From: CAVXEH01 sp963805305
GTDB lineage: Bacteria > Chloroflexota > Limnocylindria > QHBO01
DNA length: 64,000 nt
Direction: 5' to 3'
NCBI GenBank assembly: GCA_963805305.1
Contig: CAWDTM010000008.1
Location: 620,001-684,000 of the forward strand
This document shows, piece by piece, positions 33,494-44,000 of the stretch (its first letter is position 1; every line of letters begins with the position of its first letter). The position numbers and the translations under genes are program-made. The notes under the pieces are model-generated. The model was not told where the DNA came from and did not search any database. It was given only the letters and a program-made list of their open reading frames with translations.

Positions 33494-35796
33494 GCCAGAT
33501 TGCGCGTCTGCGCAGCGTCGCCGTCCTGGGTGCCGGGACCATGGGAGCCCAGATTGCGGCGCTGCTGGCCGGGAACGGCGTGCGGGTGAGCCTCCTCGAC
33601 CTCGATGCCGATGTCGCCCGCGCCGGGCTGGACCGCGCGGCCAGGCTGCGCCCGACGCCGTTCTACCTGCCGTCGGATCGCCGCAACATCCGGACGAACG
33701 GCCTTGACGACCTCGCCGATGCCGTCACCCACGCCGACTGGGTGGTGGAGGCCATCGTGGAGCAGCTCGAGCCCAAGCGCGAGCTGCTCGCCCGCGTCGA
33801 GGAGGCGGTCGCCGAACGGGATCGACCACCCATCGTCTCGACCAACACCAGCGGAATCTCGATCAGCGCCCTCCTCGCCGGCCGCGGCGAGGCGTTCCGG
33901 CGGCGGTTCCTGGGCACCCATTTCTTCAATCCGCCGCGCTACACCCGGCTGCTGGAGCTCATCCCGGTTGGCGGCACCGACCCCGCGGTGGTCGACCAGA
34001 TGGCCGACATCGGCTCACGCCTTCTGGGCAAGGGCACCGTGGTGGCCCGCGATACGCCCGCGTTCATCGCCAACCGGCTGGGAGTCCACGGCCTGATGGT
34101 CAGCCTGCAGCTCGCCCAGGAGCTGGGTCTGGGCCCCGACGAGGTCGACGAGCTGACAGGAACCCTGATTGGCCGTCCGAAGAGCGCCACCTTCCGCACC
34201 CTGGACCTGGTGGGAATCGACGTGGCCGTGGCGGTCGCGGACCACTGCCACGCGGATCTCGCCGACGACCCGCGACGAGACGATTTCTCCGTGCCGCCCC
34301 TCCTGCGCTCGCTCATGGAGCGCGGTGCGCTGGGCGAGAAGACCGGGGCCGGTTTCTTCCGCAAGGAGAAGGGCGAGATCCTGGCGCTGGACTTCGCGAG
34401 TGGTGACTACCGGCCGCGGCGTCGGGTCGAGTCGGGCGCGGTGGCGATGGCCCGCAACGAGCAGGACCTGCCGCGCCGCATGGCAATCCTGCTCAACGCG
34501 CAGGACACCGCCGGGGAGTTCCTGCGGCGGACCTTCAGTGCATCGCTGGGCTATGCCGTCGCCACGGGGCCGCAGATCGCGGATGACGCCCGCAGCATCG
34601 ACAACGCCATGCGCTGGGGATTCGGGTGGGAGCTCGGACCGCTGCAGCTGGTCGACGCGCTCGGCACGGAGCTGCGCACAGCCCTTCTCGGCGAGGCCGC
34701 CGGCGCGGCACCGGTCACGTACTACGCCAACGGCTCCGGCTGGAGCTTCACCGACGGCGAGCTGCGGCCGGTGCCCGCACGCCCGGGTGCGCTCGACGTA
34801 CCGGACGCCCGGGACCGCGCCGCCGCCGCCGGCCTGCCGACATCCGCATCGGCCTCGATGCGGGAGCTGCCGGACGGCATCCTGGGCCTGGAGCTGCACG
34901 GCAAGCTCAACATCATCGGCCCCGAGACGATCAGCATGGTGCGACGGGCCGTGGAGCTGGCCGTGGACCACTACGACGGGCTGGTGATCGGCACCGATGC
35001 TGCAGACTTCTCCGCCGGCGCCAACCTGGCCCTCATGCTGATCGAGGCCGAGGAGGGCGAATGGGACGAGCTGGACCGGGCGATCCGCGCCTTCCAGGCC
35101 GCGACCGGTGCGATCCGCCACTCCCCCATCCCGGTCGTCGTGGCGCCGCGAGGCCGAACGCTGGGCGGCGGCACGGAGTTCGTGCTGGCCGCGGATCGAG
35201 CCCAGGCGCTGATGGAGACGTACATCGGCCTGGTGGAGGTGGGCGTCGGGCTCATCCCGGCCGGCGGCGGCTCGACGGCCATGGCACGCCGGGCCGCCGA
35301 GCAGCTTCCCCAGCGCGCACACGCGGACCTCTTCCCCATCTTCCAGCACGTGTTCACGGGCATCGCCACGGCCCGCGTGGCCATGGGAGCGCCGGACGCT
35401 CGCGACTACCTCCTCCTGCGTGACTGCGATCCGCTGACTGCGGACCCGGACCGCCAATGGACCGATGCCGCCCGCACCGCCCGCGACCTCGCCGCCGCCG
35501 GCTACCGCGCCCCGGGCGAGACCCGCATCGCGGTGCTGGGTCGCCGGGGCATCGCTGCGGCCGAGTCGCTCACCTACAACCAGCTCGTCGCCCGCCAGAT
35601 GAGCGAGCACGACCGGCTGATCACCCTGGAGTTGGCACGGGTCATGAGCGGCGGCGACGTCGCGGAGGGAACCGCGGTCGGCGAGAACCACCTGCTGGGC
35701 CTTGAACGGGAAGCCTTTCTGCGTTTGCTTGGCGAACGGCTCACCCGGGACCGCATCCGGCACACGCTCAAGACCGGCAAGCCGCTGCGCAACTGA
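33490..35796 (+). CDS. 3-hydroxyacyl-CoA dehydrogenase / enoyl-CoA hydratase, FadN-like
   Basis: A 768-aa bifunctional beta-oxidation enzyme. The N-terminal NAD-binding domain has GAGTMG (residues 14-19), followed by the STNTSGISI and FFNPP signatures of hydroxyacyl-CoA dehydrogenase and the two C-terminal helical domains. The last third (about 470-700) is a crotonase-type hydratase (DFSAGANLALML, TLGGGTEFVLAADRA). This dehydrogenase-first order is that of Bacillus FadN, not of FadB. The ATG overlaps the tetR stop as ATGA. Together with the next three genes it gives a full acyl-CoA degradation set. Confidence 0.93.
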   Translation: MSQIARLRSVAVLGAGTMGAQIAALLAGNGVRVSLLDLDADVARAGLDRAARLRPTPFYLPSDRRNIRTNGLDDLADAVTHADWVVEAIVEQLEPKRELLARVEEAVAERDRPPIVSTNTSGISISALLAGRGEAFRRRFLGTHFFNPPRYTRLLELIPVGGTDPAVVDQMADIGSRLLGKGTVVARDTPAFIANRLGVHGLMVSLQLAQELGLGPDEVDELTGTLIGRPKSATFRTLDLVGIDVAVAVADHCHADLADDPRRDDFSVPPLLRSLMERGALGEKTGAGFFRKEKGEILALDFASGDYRPRRRVESGAVAMARNEQDLPRRMAILLNAQDTAGEFLRRTFSASLGYAVATGPQIADDARSIDNAMRWGFGWELGPLQLVDALGTELRTALLGEAAGAAPVTYYANGSGWSFTDGELRPVPARPGALDVPDARDRAAAAGLPTSASASMRELPDGILGLELHGKLNIIGPETISMVRRAVELAVDHYDGLVIGTDAADFSAGANLALMLIEAEEGEWDELDRAIRAFQAATGAIRHSPIPVVVAPRGRTLGGGTEFVLAADRAQALMETYIGLVEVGVGLIPAGGGSTAMARRAAEQLPQRAHADLFPIFQHVFTGIATARVAMGAPDARDYLLLRDCDPLTADPDRQWTDAARTARDLAAAGYRAPGETRIAVLGRRGIAAAESLTYNQLVARQMSEHDRLITLELARVMSGGDVAEGTAVGENHLLGLEREAFLRLLGERLTRDRIRHTLKTGKPLRN

Positions 35797-35809
35797 AGGA
35801 GAACGAGTC

Positions 35810-37024
35810 ATGCGTGACGCCGTCATCGTCTCGGCGGCCCGGACGGCGGTCGGCAAGGCGCCGCGCGGCACGCTGCGCGAGACGCCTCCCGAGGAGCTGG
35901 CCATGGCCGCCATCCGCGCGGCCCTCGAGCGTGCTCCCGGCTTCGATCCCGCTGAGGTCGAGGACCTGGTCCTGGGCTGCGCCATGCCGGAGGGTGCCCA
36001 GGGGCTGAACATCGCGCGGCAGGTGGCCCTGGGCGCCGGCCTGCCCGTCAGCGCCAGTGCCATGACCATCAACCGCTTCTGCGCCTCGGGCCTGCAGGCA
36101 CTGGCGCTCGCCACCCAGTCCGTCCAGGCGGGCGTCCACGACGTGGTGATGGCCGGCGGGATGGAGTCCATGAGCTTCGTGCCCATGATCGGCCATCGGT
36201 TCACGCCCGACCCGCTCCTCGCTGATACCCGACCGCAGGTCTACCTGTCCATGGGGCTCACCGCGGAGAACGTGTCGGAACGATTCGGCGTGAGCCGCGA
36301 GGACCAGGATGCGTGGGGCCTTCGCTCGCACCAGCGCGCGTCTGCGGCGCAACGGGAGGGCCGGTTCCGTGACGAGATCACGCCGGTCGCCGCTCGGATC
36401 ACCGAGGTGGATGCGGATGGGCGGCCATCCGCACGCGAGGCTGCCTTCGACGCCGACGAGGGGATCCGCCACGACTCCGATGCCGCCAGGATGGCGGCCC
36501 TGCGCCCCGTCTTCGCCACCCGCGGCACAGTGACCGCCGGCAACTCCAGCCAGATGAGCGACGGTGCGGCCGCACTGCTGGTGATGACCGGCGAACGCGC
36601 CGCGGCGCTGGGACTGGAGCCGCTCGGGCGACTCGTGAGCTTCGCGACCGCCGGGGTCGAGCCCGCGATCATGGGGATCGGTCCCGTGGATGCTGTGCCC
36701 CGGGCGCTTCGCAAGGCGGGCCTTGCGCTCGATGACATCGCGATCACCGAGCTCAACGAGGCGTTCGCCGCGCAGGTCGTGGCCGTGGTCCGCCAGCTGG
36801 GGCTCAACGAGGAGACCACCAACGTCAACGGCGGGGCCATTGCCCTCGGCCATCCCCTGGGCGCGACCGGCGCCAAGCTGACCGTGCAGGCGCTCGCCGA
36901 GCTGGCGCGGCGCGGCGCGAAGTACGGCCTGGTGACCATGTGCGTGGGAGGCGGGCAGGGCGCTGCGGGCGTCATCGAGTGGCTCGGCGGGCGCCAGCCC
37001 GCGCGGGCAGAGGAGGCGGCATGA
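35810..37024 (+). CDS. fadA: Acetyl-CoA acyltransferase (3-ketoacyl-CoA thiolase)
   Basis: A 404-aa degradative thiolase that cleaves 3-ketoacyl-CoA with CoA. The nucleophile is Cys91 (INRFCASG), and the second catalytic cysteine is in CVGGGQG and the His in GHPLGATG near the C-terminus. All are intact. The ATG has AAGGAGAA 8 nt upstream, and its stop overlaps the acyl-CoA dehydrogenase start as ATGA. Confidence 0.95.
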   Translation: MRDAVIVSAARTAVGKAPRGTLRETPPEELAMAAIRAALERAPGFDPAEVEDLVLGCAMPEGAQGLNIARQVALGAGLPVSASAMTINRFCASGLQALALATQSVQAGVHDVVMAGGMESMSFVPMIGHRFTPDPLLADTRPQVYLSMGLTAENVSERFGVSREDQDAWGLRSHQRASAAQREGRFRDEITPVAARITEVDADGRPSAREAAFDADEGIRHDSDAARMAALRPVFATRGTVTAGNSSQMSDGAAALLVMTGERAAALGLEPLGRLVSFATAGVEPAIMGIGPVDAVPRALRKAGLALDDIAITELNEAFAAQVVAVVRQLGLNEETTNVNGGAIALGHPLGATGAKLTVQALAELARRGAKYGLVTMCVGGGQGAAGVIEWLGGRQPARAEEAA

Positions 37025-38808
37025 CCACGGAGACCCGGACACCCGCGCAGGCCGCGAGGGGCGGGACCTTCCTGACCGGTCCGGCGCCTGCGGCAGGCGT
37101 CTTCACCCCCGAACAGCTCTCCGACGAGCACCGCGCGATCCGCGATGCGGTCGGCGCCTTCGTCGAGAAGGAGGTCCTCCCCCGCCGTGATGCCGTCGAG
37201 GGGACGGGCGGCAAGGACTACGCCGTCCACCGGGCCCTCCTGGAGCGGCTCGGTCGTGACGGGTACCTGGGGATCGACGTCCCGGAGGCCTACGGCGGTG
37301 CCGGGCTGGACCGCATCAGCTCCCTCGTGGTCAACGAAGCCATGGCCGGCGCGGGCTCGTTCGCCGTCACGTACGCGGCGCACACCGGGATCGGGACGCT
37401 GCCCACCGTGTTCTTCGGGACCAATGAGCAGAAGGAGCGGTATCTCCCCGGTCTGGCCGATGGCACGATCGTGGGCGCCTATGCCCTCACCGAGCCGGGC
37501 GCCGGGTCCGACGCCATGGGGATCCGAACCCGGGCGACCCGCGAGCCGGACGGCTCCTGGCGCCTGGACGGCGCGAAGCAGTTCATCACCAACGCCGCCT
37601 TCGCCGATCTCTTCACCGTGTACGCCAAGATCGACGGCGAGCAGTTCACGGCCTTCCTCGTCGAGCGCGACACACCTGGCCTGACCATTGGGCGCGAGGA
37701 GGAGAAGATGGGCCTCCACGGCGCCTCGACCTGCCCGGTCACCCTGGACGGGGTCGTGGTTCCGGCCGGCAACCTCCTGGGCGAGCCGGGAAAGGGCCAC
37801 CGGGTCGCCTTCAACGTCCTGAACGTCGGCCGGTTCAAGCTGGGCGCGGCCTGCCTGGGCGGGATGCGCCCGGCACTCGCGGTGGCCACGCGGTATGCGA
37901 AGGACCGATCCGCGTTCGGCCGCAAGCTGGCGGATTTTCCGCTCATGGGGGCCAAGCTGGCCGGGATCGCGGCGCGCACCTACGCGGTCGAATCGTCCGT
38001 GTACCGCATCGCGGGGCTCCTGGAGGGAAGCCTCGCGGCAGCAGAGGACGCCGCCTCGCCCGATGCCGTCCGCAGCGCGCTCGAGGAGTACGCCGTCGAG
38101 TGCAGCGTGGCCAAGGTCCTCGCCAGCGAGGAGCTGGGCGCGGTCGTGGACGAGGTGGTCCAGATCCACGGCGGGTACGGCTACATCGAGGAGTACCCCG
38201 CGGCGGGCTTCTACCGCGACGCACGGATCCATCGCATCTGGGAGGGCACCAGCGAGATCAACCGCCTCCTCATCCCGGGGACGCTGCTGAAGCGGGCGAT
38301 GACCGGTCGGCTGGATCTGCTGGGTCCCGCGCAGCGCTCGTCCGATCTCCTGATGGGCGGCGAGCTGCCCGCCTTCGATGGGGCGTTTGCCGCGGAGGAC
38401 GCGGCCGTATTCGCCACGCGTACCGTCACCCTGCTCCTCGCAGGCGCGGCCGTGCAGCGCCATGCGACGGCCCTCGAAGAGCAGCAGGAGCTGCTTGCCG
38501 GCCTCGCGGACCTGGCCATCGACCTGTTCGCGATGGAGAGCAGCGTGGAGCGAGCCCGCCAGGCGGCGAGCGCCGGCGGGGCATTGGCATCTGTGCACGC
38601 GGATCTCGCGCGGCTGATCGTGGCGGACCGGCTGGGTGCCGTCGAGCGCCGCGCAAAGGGCCTGGCCGCGTCGGTGGCCAGCGGGGACGAGGCACGCACC
38701 CTGGTCGCTGGCATTCGGCGCATCCTCCGCGCCGATCCGGTGGATGTCATTGGCGTTGCCCGGCGGATCGCCGCCGCGGTGGTGGAGCGCGGAGGGTATC
38801 CGGTCTAG
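37021..38808 (+). CDS. Acyl-CoA dehydrogenase (FadE/VLCAD-like)
   Basis: A 595-aa FAD enzyme that forms the 2,3-trans double bond of acyl-CoA. It has the usual N-terminal helical domain, the beta domain (GAYALTEPGAGSDA), and the C-terminal helical domain with VQIHGGYGY, ending in the FAD/acyl site IWEGTSEINR. An extra C-terminal helical region of about 170 residues makes it longer than short-chain enzymes and like very-long-chain acyl-CoA dehydrogenases. It is the fourth gene of the operon. No ETF genes are in the window. Confidence 0.94.
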   Translation: MTTETRTPAQAARGGTFLTGPAPAAGVFTPEQLSDEHRAIRDAVGAFVEKEVLPRRDAVEGTGGKDYAVHRALLERLGRDGYLGIDVPEAYGGAGLDRISSLVVNEAMAGAGSFAVTYAAHTGIGTLPTVFFGTNEQKERYLPGLADGTIVGAYALTEPGAGSDAMGIRTRATREPDGSWRLDGAKQFITNAAFADLFTVYAKIDGEQFTAFLVERDTPGLTIGREEEKMGLHGASTCPVTLDGVVVPAGNLLGEPGKGHRVAFNVLNVGRFKLGAACLGGMRPALAVATRYAKDRSAFGRKLADFPLMGAKLAGIAARTYAVESSVYRIAGLLEGSLAAAEDAASPDAVRSALEEYAVECSVAKVLASEELGAVVDEVVQIHGGYGYIEEYPAAGFYRDARIHRIWEGTSEINRLLIPGTLLKRAMTGRLDLLGPAQRSSDLLMGGELPAFDGAFAAEDAAVFATRTVTLLLAGAAVQRHATALEEQQELLAGLADLAIDLFAMESSVERARQAASAGGALASVHADLARLIVADRLGAVERRAKGLAASVASGDEARTLVAGIRRILRADPVDVIGVARRIAAAVVERGGYPV

Positions 38809-38822
38809 CGAGCGAGGCGACC

Positions 38823-40541
38823 ATGACTGCCAGCCCAACAACGATGCAGCCTGCCAGGGCGGATCGGCCGTGGCTGGCCCACTACGAGGCCGGCGTCCCG
38901 GCGGAGATCCAGGTCCCCGAGCTGACCGTGGACGGCCTGCTGCGCCGGGCGGCGGAGCAGCATCCGGGGCGGACCGCGCTCGTCTTCTTCGGTGCGAGGA
39001 CCAGCTATCGGCAGCTCGATGCCGCGGTGGACCGCTTCGCCCACGTCCTGCACGGGATGGGGATTGGGCATGGCGATCGGGTCAGCCTGCATCTGCCGAC
39101 CTCGCCGGCCTTCGTGATCGCCTTCATGGGAGCCCTGCGCGCCGGCGCGGTGGTGGTGTCGATGTCGCCGCTCTACGTCGAGCGCGAGCTTGGCATCCTG
39201 TTCGAGCAGACCCGGCCAAGCGTCGCGGTGGTCCTGGACGCCCTGGTCCCACGCCTCCGGCGCCTCAGCGGGGACCCTGGCGTGCCGGACCGGATGATCG
39301 TGACCGGAATCCAGGACTCGTTGCCCATCCCGCTGCGCTGGCTGTACCCGATCAAGGCGCGGCGCGACGGGACCTGGCATCCGTTGCCGCACACCCCGGA
39401 GACGCCGAACCTGTTCCGTCTGCTGGCCGAGGCACCGTCCGGGCCGTTCGTCTCCGCCGCGGCGCCGGACGACATCGCAGTCCTGCAACCGACCGGCGGC
39501 ACGACCGGCACCCCCAAGGCCGCCATGCTCACCCACCGCAACCTCGTGGCGAACGCCGAGCAGGTCTCCGTGTGGTTCCCCGGCGCGGACGAGTTCCCGG
39601 TGGTGTTGGCCGCGCTCCCGTTCTTCCACATCTATGGACTGACCGTGGACCTCGACTACGCGATGCTGCGTGCCGGGACCTTGATCCTGCTCCCCCGCTT
39701 CGATCCGCACCAGGTCTTCGCCGCCATCGCGAAGCATCGACCCAGCCTCTTTCCCGGCGCCCCGATCATGTACCAGACCCTCGCCAACCACCCGGACGCG
39801 GCGAAGTACGACCTCAAGAGCATTCGCGCCTGCATCAGCGGCGCGGCGCCGCTCGCACCGGAGGTGCAGAACGGATTCGAGGCGGCAACCGGCGGCCGGG
39901 TGGTCGAGGGCTATGGGCTCACGGAGGCTGCGCCGGTCACGCACTGCAACCCGGTGATGGGCGAACGGCGCAATGGAACCATTGGCCTGCCGTTCCCCGG
40001 CACGGAGGCGCGCGTGGTCCGTCCCGGAGGCGGCGAACCCCTCCCGGTGGGCGAGGTCGGCGAGCTGGAGGTGCGCGGTCCCCAGGTGATGAGCGGCTAC
40101 TGGGAGCGTCCGGAGGAAACGGCCGCGGTCCTGCGCGACGGCTGGCTGTGCACCGGGGACATGGCTCGTATGTCGCCCGACGGGTACTTCACCATCGTCG
40201 ACCGCAAGAAGGACCTCGTCATCGTGGGAGGCATGAACGTCTATCCCCGAGAGGTCGAGGAAGTGCTGCTCAGCCATCCGGCGGTCCGCGAAGCGGCCGT
40301 CATCGGCGTGGCGGAGGAGCGGCACGGGGAGGTGCCCCGCGCCTTCGTGGTCCTCAACCCGGGAGCATCGGTGACATCCGAAGCGCTCGTGAAGCACTGC
40401 GAGGGGAACCTGGCACGGTTCAAGGTGCCACGCACGATCGAGTTCCGGGCCGAGCTCCCCAAGACCATGATCGGAAAGGTGCTCCGCCGGGACCTGCGCG
40501 CGGAGGTGGAGCGCGAAGGCGCGAACGACGACCGACGGTAG
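38823..40541 (+). CDS. Long-chain-type acyl-CoA synthetase (FadD-like)
   Basis: A 572-aa adenylate-forming ligase activating a fatty acid or other carboxylate with ATP and CoA. Phosphate-binding loop TGGTTGTPK, the YGLTEAAPVTH motif and the DGWLCTGDMARM...DRKKDLVIVGGMNVYPREVEE C-terminal block are all present, as is the final Lys (PKTMIGKVLRR) needed for adenylation. It is the last enzyme of the cassette, 14 nt after the dehydrogenase. Chain-length preference cannot be judged. Confidence 0.93.
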   Translation: MTASPTTMQPARADRPWLAHYEAGVPAEIQVPELTVDGLLRRAAEQHPGRTALVFFGARTSYRQLDAAVDRFAHVLHGMGIGHGDRVSLHLPTSPAFVIAFMGALRAGAVVVSMSPLYVERELGILFEQTRPSVAVVLDALVPRLRRLSGDPGVPDRMIVTGIQDSLPIPLRWLYPIKARRDGTWHPLPHTPETPNLFRLLAEAPSGPFVSAAAPDDIAVLQPTGGTTGTPKAAMLTHRNLVANAEQVSVWFPGADEFPVVLAALPFFHIYGLTVDLDYAMLRAGTLILLPRFDPHQVFAAIAKHRPSLFPGAPIMYQTLANHPDAAKYDLKSIRACISGAAPLAPEVQNGFEAATGGRVVEGYGLTEAAPVTHCNPVMGERRNGTIGLPFPGTEARVVRPGGGEPLPVGEVGELEVRGPQVMSGYWERPEETAAVLRDGWLCTGDMARMSPDGYFTIVDRKKDLVIVGGMNVYPREVEEVLLSHPAVREAAVIGVAEERHGEVPRAFVVLNPGASVTSEALVKHCEGNLARFKVPRTIEFRAELPKTMIGKVLRRDLRAEVEREGANDDRR

Positions 40542-40608
40542 ACGCCATTGGTCCCTCCTGGACGCGGCTGCGATGATGAGTGGCCGCAAACCCGAGGAGG
40601 AAGGATCC

Positions 40609-40986
40609 ATGGCCGAGCATCCGAACGCGGCCCTTGTGCGCCGTTCCATTGATGCCATGAACAAGGGCGACGCCGATGCCATCACCGCTGCGTTGGCGCC
40701 CGACGTCGAATGGCACGAGATCGGCCGGGATGACGCCATCCACGGCCTCCAGGCGCTGGGCGAGCGCTACAGCCAGGGAACTGCCGACTTCACGATCACC
40801 GGGACCATCCACGACGTCGTGGCCAACGACGACCACGTGGTGGCCCTGGTCGAGGCGGAGGCGGATCGCAACGGGAAGCACCTGTCCTACCGGACCGCGG
40901 AGATATTCCACGTGAAGGACGGCAGGATCACCGCCCGATGGGCCTTCTCGGACGACACCGCCGCCATCAACGCCTTCTTCGCCTGA
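40609..40986 (+). CDS. SnoaL-like (NTF2-fold) protein
   Basis: A 125-aa NTF2-fold protein with NAALVRRSIDAMNKGDADAI at the N-terminus, VEWHEIGRDDAIHG in the middle and IFHVKDGRITARWAF near the end. Related proteins are polyketide cyclases, ketosteroid isomerases or non-catalytic. The pocket residue pattern is not diagnostic. The start at 40609 has GGAGG upstream. It is separated from the fad genes by 67 nt and may share their transcript. Confidence 0.8.
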   Translation: MAEHPNAALVRRSIDAMNKGDADAITAALAPDVEWHEIGRDDAIHGLQALGERYSQGTADFTITGTIHDVVANDDHVVALVEAEADRNGKHLSYRTAEIFHVKDGRITARWAFSDDTAAINAFFA

Positions 40987-41053
40987 CCAACCCGGGTCGC
41001 GGCCGATGTCGGGCCCGCTGCCCCCTGCTCCAGCAGCCGAAGGCCGCGGGAGC

Positions 41054-41059
41054 GATAAT
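41054..41059 (+). promoter_or_regulatory. -10-like hexamer 6 nt before the LuxR-type regulator
   Basis: GATAAT (5 of 6 to TATAAT) lies exactly 6 nt before the GTG at 41066, with no ribosome-binding site between. This decides the start in favour of the GTG. Confidence 0.5.
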
Positions 41060-41065
41060 CGGCGC

Positions 41066-44000
41066 GTGGCCCTCTCCGATACCGAGCAGACCAGCGGGGA
41101 GATCGGCAAGCCCACCGAGACCCCATGGGTCCAGACGCTTGGCGGCAGTGCGCTGGACCCGCGCGTCCAGCCGCAATGCTCGCTCGTGGTCCAGATGCGG
41201 CGGGTCACCGGTTCGCTGGTCGGGCGGTCGAGCGAGCTGGCCACCATCACCAAGGAGCTCAAAGAGGCGGCGGATCGGCTCTGTGCGCTGACCCTGGAGG
41301 GTGAGCCCGGTGTCGGCAAGACGCGCCTCCTGCTGGCCGCGGCCGAGATGGCGGCCAGCTCCGGCTTCACGGTTGTCGCGGTCACCGCCGACGAGGAGAT
41401 ACGCGGGCCCTTCCTGCTGGCGCAGAGCATCTTCGCGGCGCCGGCCCTGCGGGACGTCATCGGCGGCACCCCGGCCGACGAGGCCGTCCAGCGCGTCATC
41501 GAGGCCATCTCCGGGCGGAGCGAGCCGGGCCTCGAGACGCTGGGTGCCGACTCGAAGGTTCTGCGCGCCTTCGACCTGGCCGGCATGGCCCTAGGTTCGG
41601 TGGCATCGCAGCGACCGCTTGCCCTCCTGATCGACGATGCGCAGTGGGCCGATGCCGACACCCTGCGCCTCCTGCGCTACGTCGTCCGCGCCGATGCCGA
41701 CCGTCCGATCTTCCTGCTGCTCACCATTCGGCCTGACGAGTTCGCCACGGTCACGGAGGCCGTGAACTTCGTCGCGGACATGGAGCGGATGGGCCTGGTG
41801 CACCGCATGCGCCCGGGCCGCTTCAGCCAGCTGGAGAGCGGCGAGCTGGCGCGCCAGGTCCTGGGCGGCAGCATCGACCCCGCCTCGGGGGCCGCCATCC
41901 ACAGCCAGTCGGAGGGCGTGCCGTTCATCATCGAGGAGCTGGTCCGCACCTACCGCGAGGCCGGGATGATCCAGCAGATCGACGGCGCCTGGACGCTGGG
42001 TCGCAACGCGGCGAAGCTCGTCCCCTCCGCGGTGCGGACCCTCATCGCGCGGCGCTCTGCCCGCCTGCCCGCCGAGACGCGTTCGATCCTTTCCGACGCC
42101 GCGGTCCTGGGGCGCAGCTTCAGCCTGCGTGACCTGCGCGAGATTCGCTCCCGCCTGGACGGGGCGACCGACGCCCCTGGCGCCCTGGCCGATGCGCTGG
42201 CCCCCGCGACCGCGGCAGGTCTCCTCCTCCGGCATGCCGAGGGAGCGCCCGCCGACTACACGTTCACCCATGAGCAGGTCCGCGAGTTCGCCACCAGCGA
42301 GCTGTCGCAGGCACGCCGGCGCGCGGTGCATCGAACCATCGTCGATCTGCTCCTCGAGGCCGGCGAGCCCACGCCGGCTGCGCTTCCCCTCATTGCCCAT
42401 CACGCGCTCGCAGGGGGCGACGCGGAACGCGCGGCGCGCCTCTCCATCGATGCCGCCCACGCGGCTCTGCAGGCCAATGCCCCCGAGGAGGCACTGCGCC
42501 TCGTGGTCCAGGCCCTCCCCAACGTGGCCAGCTCGCAGGACCGCCGCCAGCTCCTGGTCGCCCGTGACGACGCCTACGCCAGCCTGCGCAATGCGGAGGA
42601 TCGCCTGGAGGGCCTGGCCGAGCTGGCCGCCCTGGCGGAGGCCATGGGCGAGCCGGCCCTGGAGCTCGACGTGCAGCTGCGGCGGGCGGCGGCCCTCCGT
42701 CTTGCCCACGACGAGGAGGGGGCCGCAGACCTCGCGCGGCGCGTGCAGGCCCGGGCGGCACAGCACGATGACGCCCGATCCGAGCTGCGCGCCGCCCTGG
42801 AGCTGGGCCAGGCGCTCATGCGCTCGGCGCTGGGTGAGTCCTTCGGGGCATCGGCGGTCGAGGTCGACCTGGATGGCGCTGAGGCGGCCTACCGGGCGGC
42901 GATCGCCCTGGCCGAGCGGCTCGGTGATCAGCGGAGCCTGGCGGGCGCCCTGCGTGAGCTGGCCATGATCCTGCTCTCGCGCATTCGAGCCTGGTTCGTG
43001 GGGCAGGTCCAGACCGGGGAGGTCATGGCCCTCAGCCAGCGCGTCCTTGCCGGAGAGGCCGTCGACGCGGTGCTGTCGACCACGGTGGTCGCGCCCCAGG
43101 TCGTCGAGACCACTGCGTGCCTGGAGCGCGCACTGGCCATCTACGAGGAGCTGGGCGACCGGACCGGCGTGATGTCCACGGTCATCGCCATGGCCTACGT
43201 GAACTACGCGCCCACCATCCACATCAGCTCGTCGGCCCGGCATCTCGAGGAGATCCGGCGGGTGACCTCCCGCCTCTCGGACCTGGTCACGGAGAGCGAG
43301 CGTGCCCGCCAGGAGCTCCAGATGCTGTATGGCGTCCACGTCTACGCCCGGGCCAAGGTGGTCCCCGACCTGATGATCGCGCGCGGGGTTGAGGCGCACC
43401 GCATGGCCCGCCTCCTCGGCGATCGCTCCATCGAGTTCCTCGCCGCCGGCGGGGTGGCCATGAGCCACCTGGATCTTGGCGAGCAGTCCGATGCGGAGGA
43501 ATGGGTGAGCCGCGCCGCGACGGCTGCGGCCGCCTCCCCCACCCCACTGCGTGCGCGACAGCTCGCCCGGTGGCGCGGCCTGTGCAGCACCGCCGCGCGG
43601 AACGCCGAGGGCCTGCGCGAGCACCTGGGGCAGGCGGTGCAGATGGCGACCGACACGGGCCGGCCGGCGGCTCGCTGCGAGGCGCTCTCAGAGCTGGCGC
43701 TGGCCGCAGCGCGCCTGGGTGCCGCCAGCGGCGACGAGGGCCTTCTGGACCTGGGCGAGCGTTCCGCGCACGAGGGGCTCGAGCTGATCGGGGTCCTTCC
43801 CGGCCACGCGCCGTGGGGCGCCCGATCCCAGGCCGCCCTCGCAGCGGTTGCCCTGGCGCGAGGCGAGCGCGAACGAGCAGCGGCCGCCGGAGGAACCGCG
43901 ATCCAGGCGCTCCAGGAGGCGCTCCAGGAGGACAGCAACCTCGACATCCTGCTTCCCGCGGCACGGGCCGTCCTGGCCGGTGGGCCCCCGGAGGCACAGC

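Noticed and set aside
38100..38822. Extended N-terminus of the acyl-CoA ligase (open frame from 38100)
   Set aside because: The extension lies inside the dehydrogenase gene and reads as Arg/Gly-rich shadow sequence. The ligase homology starts after 38823.
34015..38841. Long antisense frames opposite the fad genes (34015-36204 and 36241-38841)
   Set aside because: They mirror confidently identified enzymes, start at no ribosome-binding site and have no domain content.
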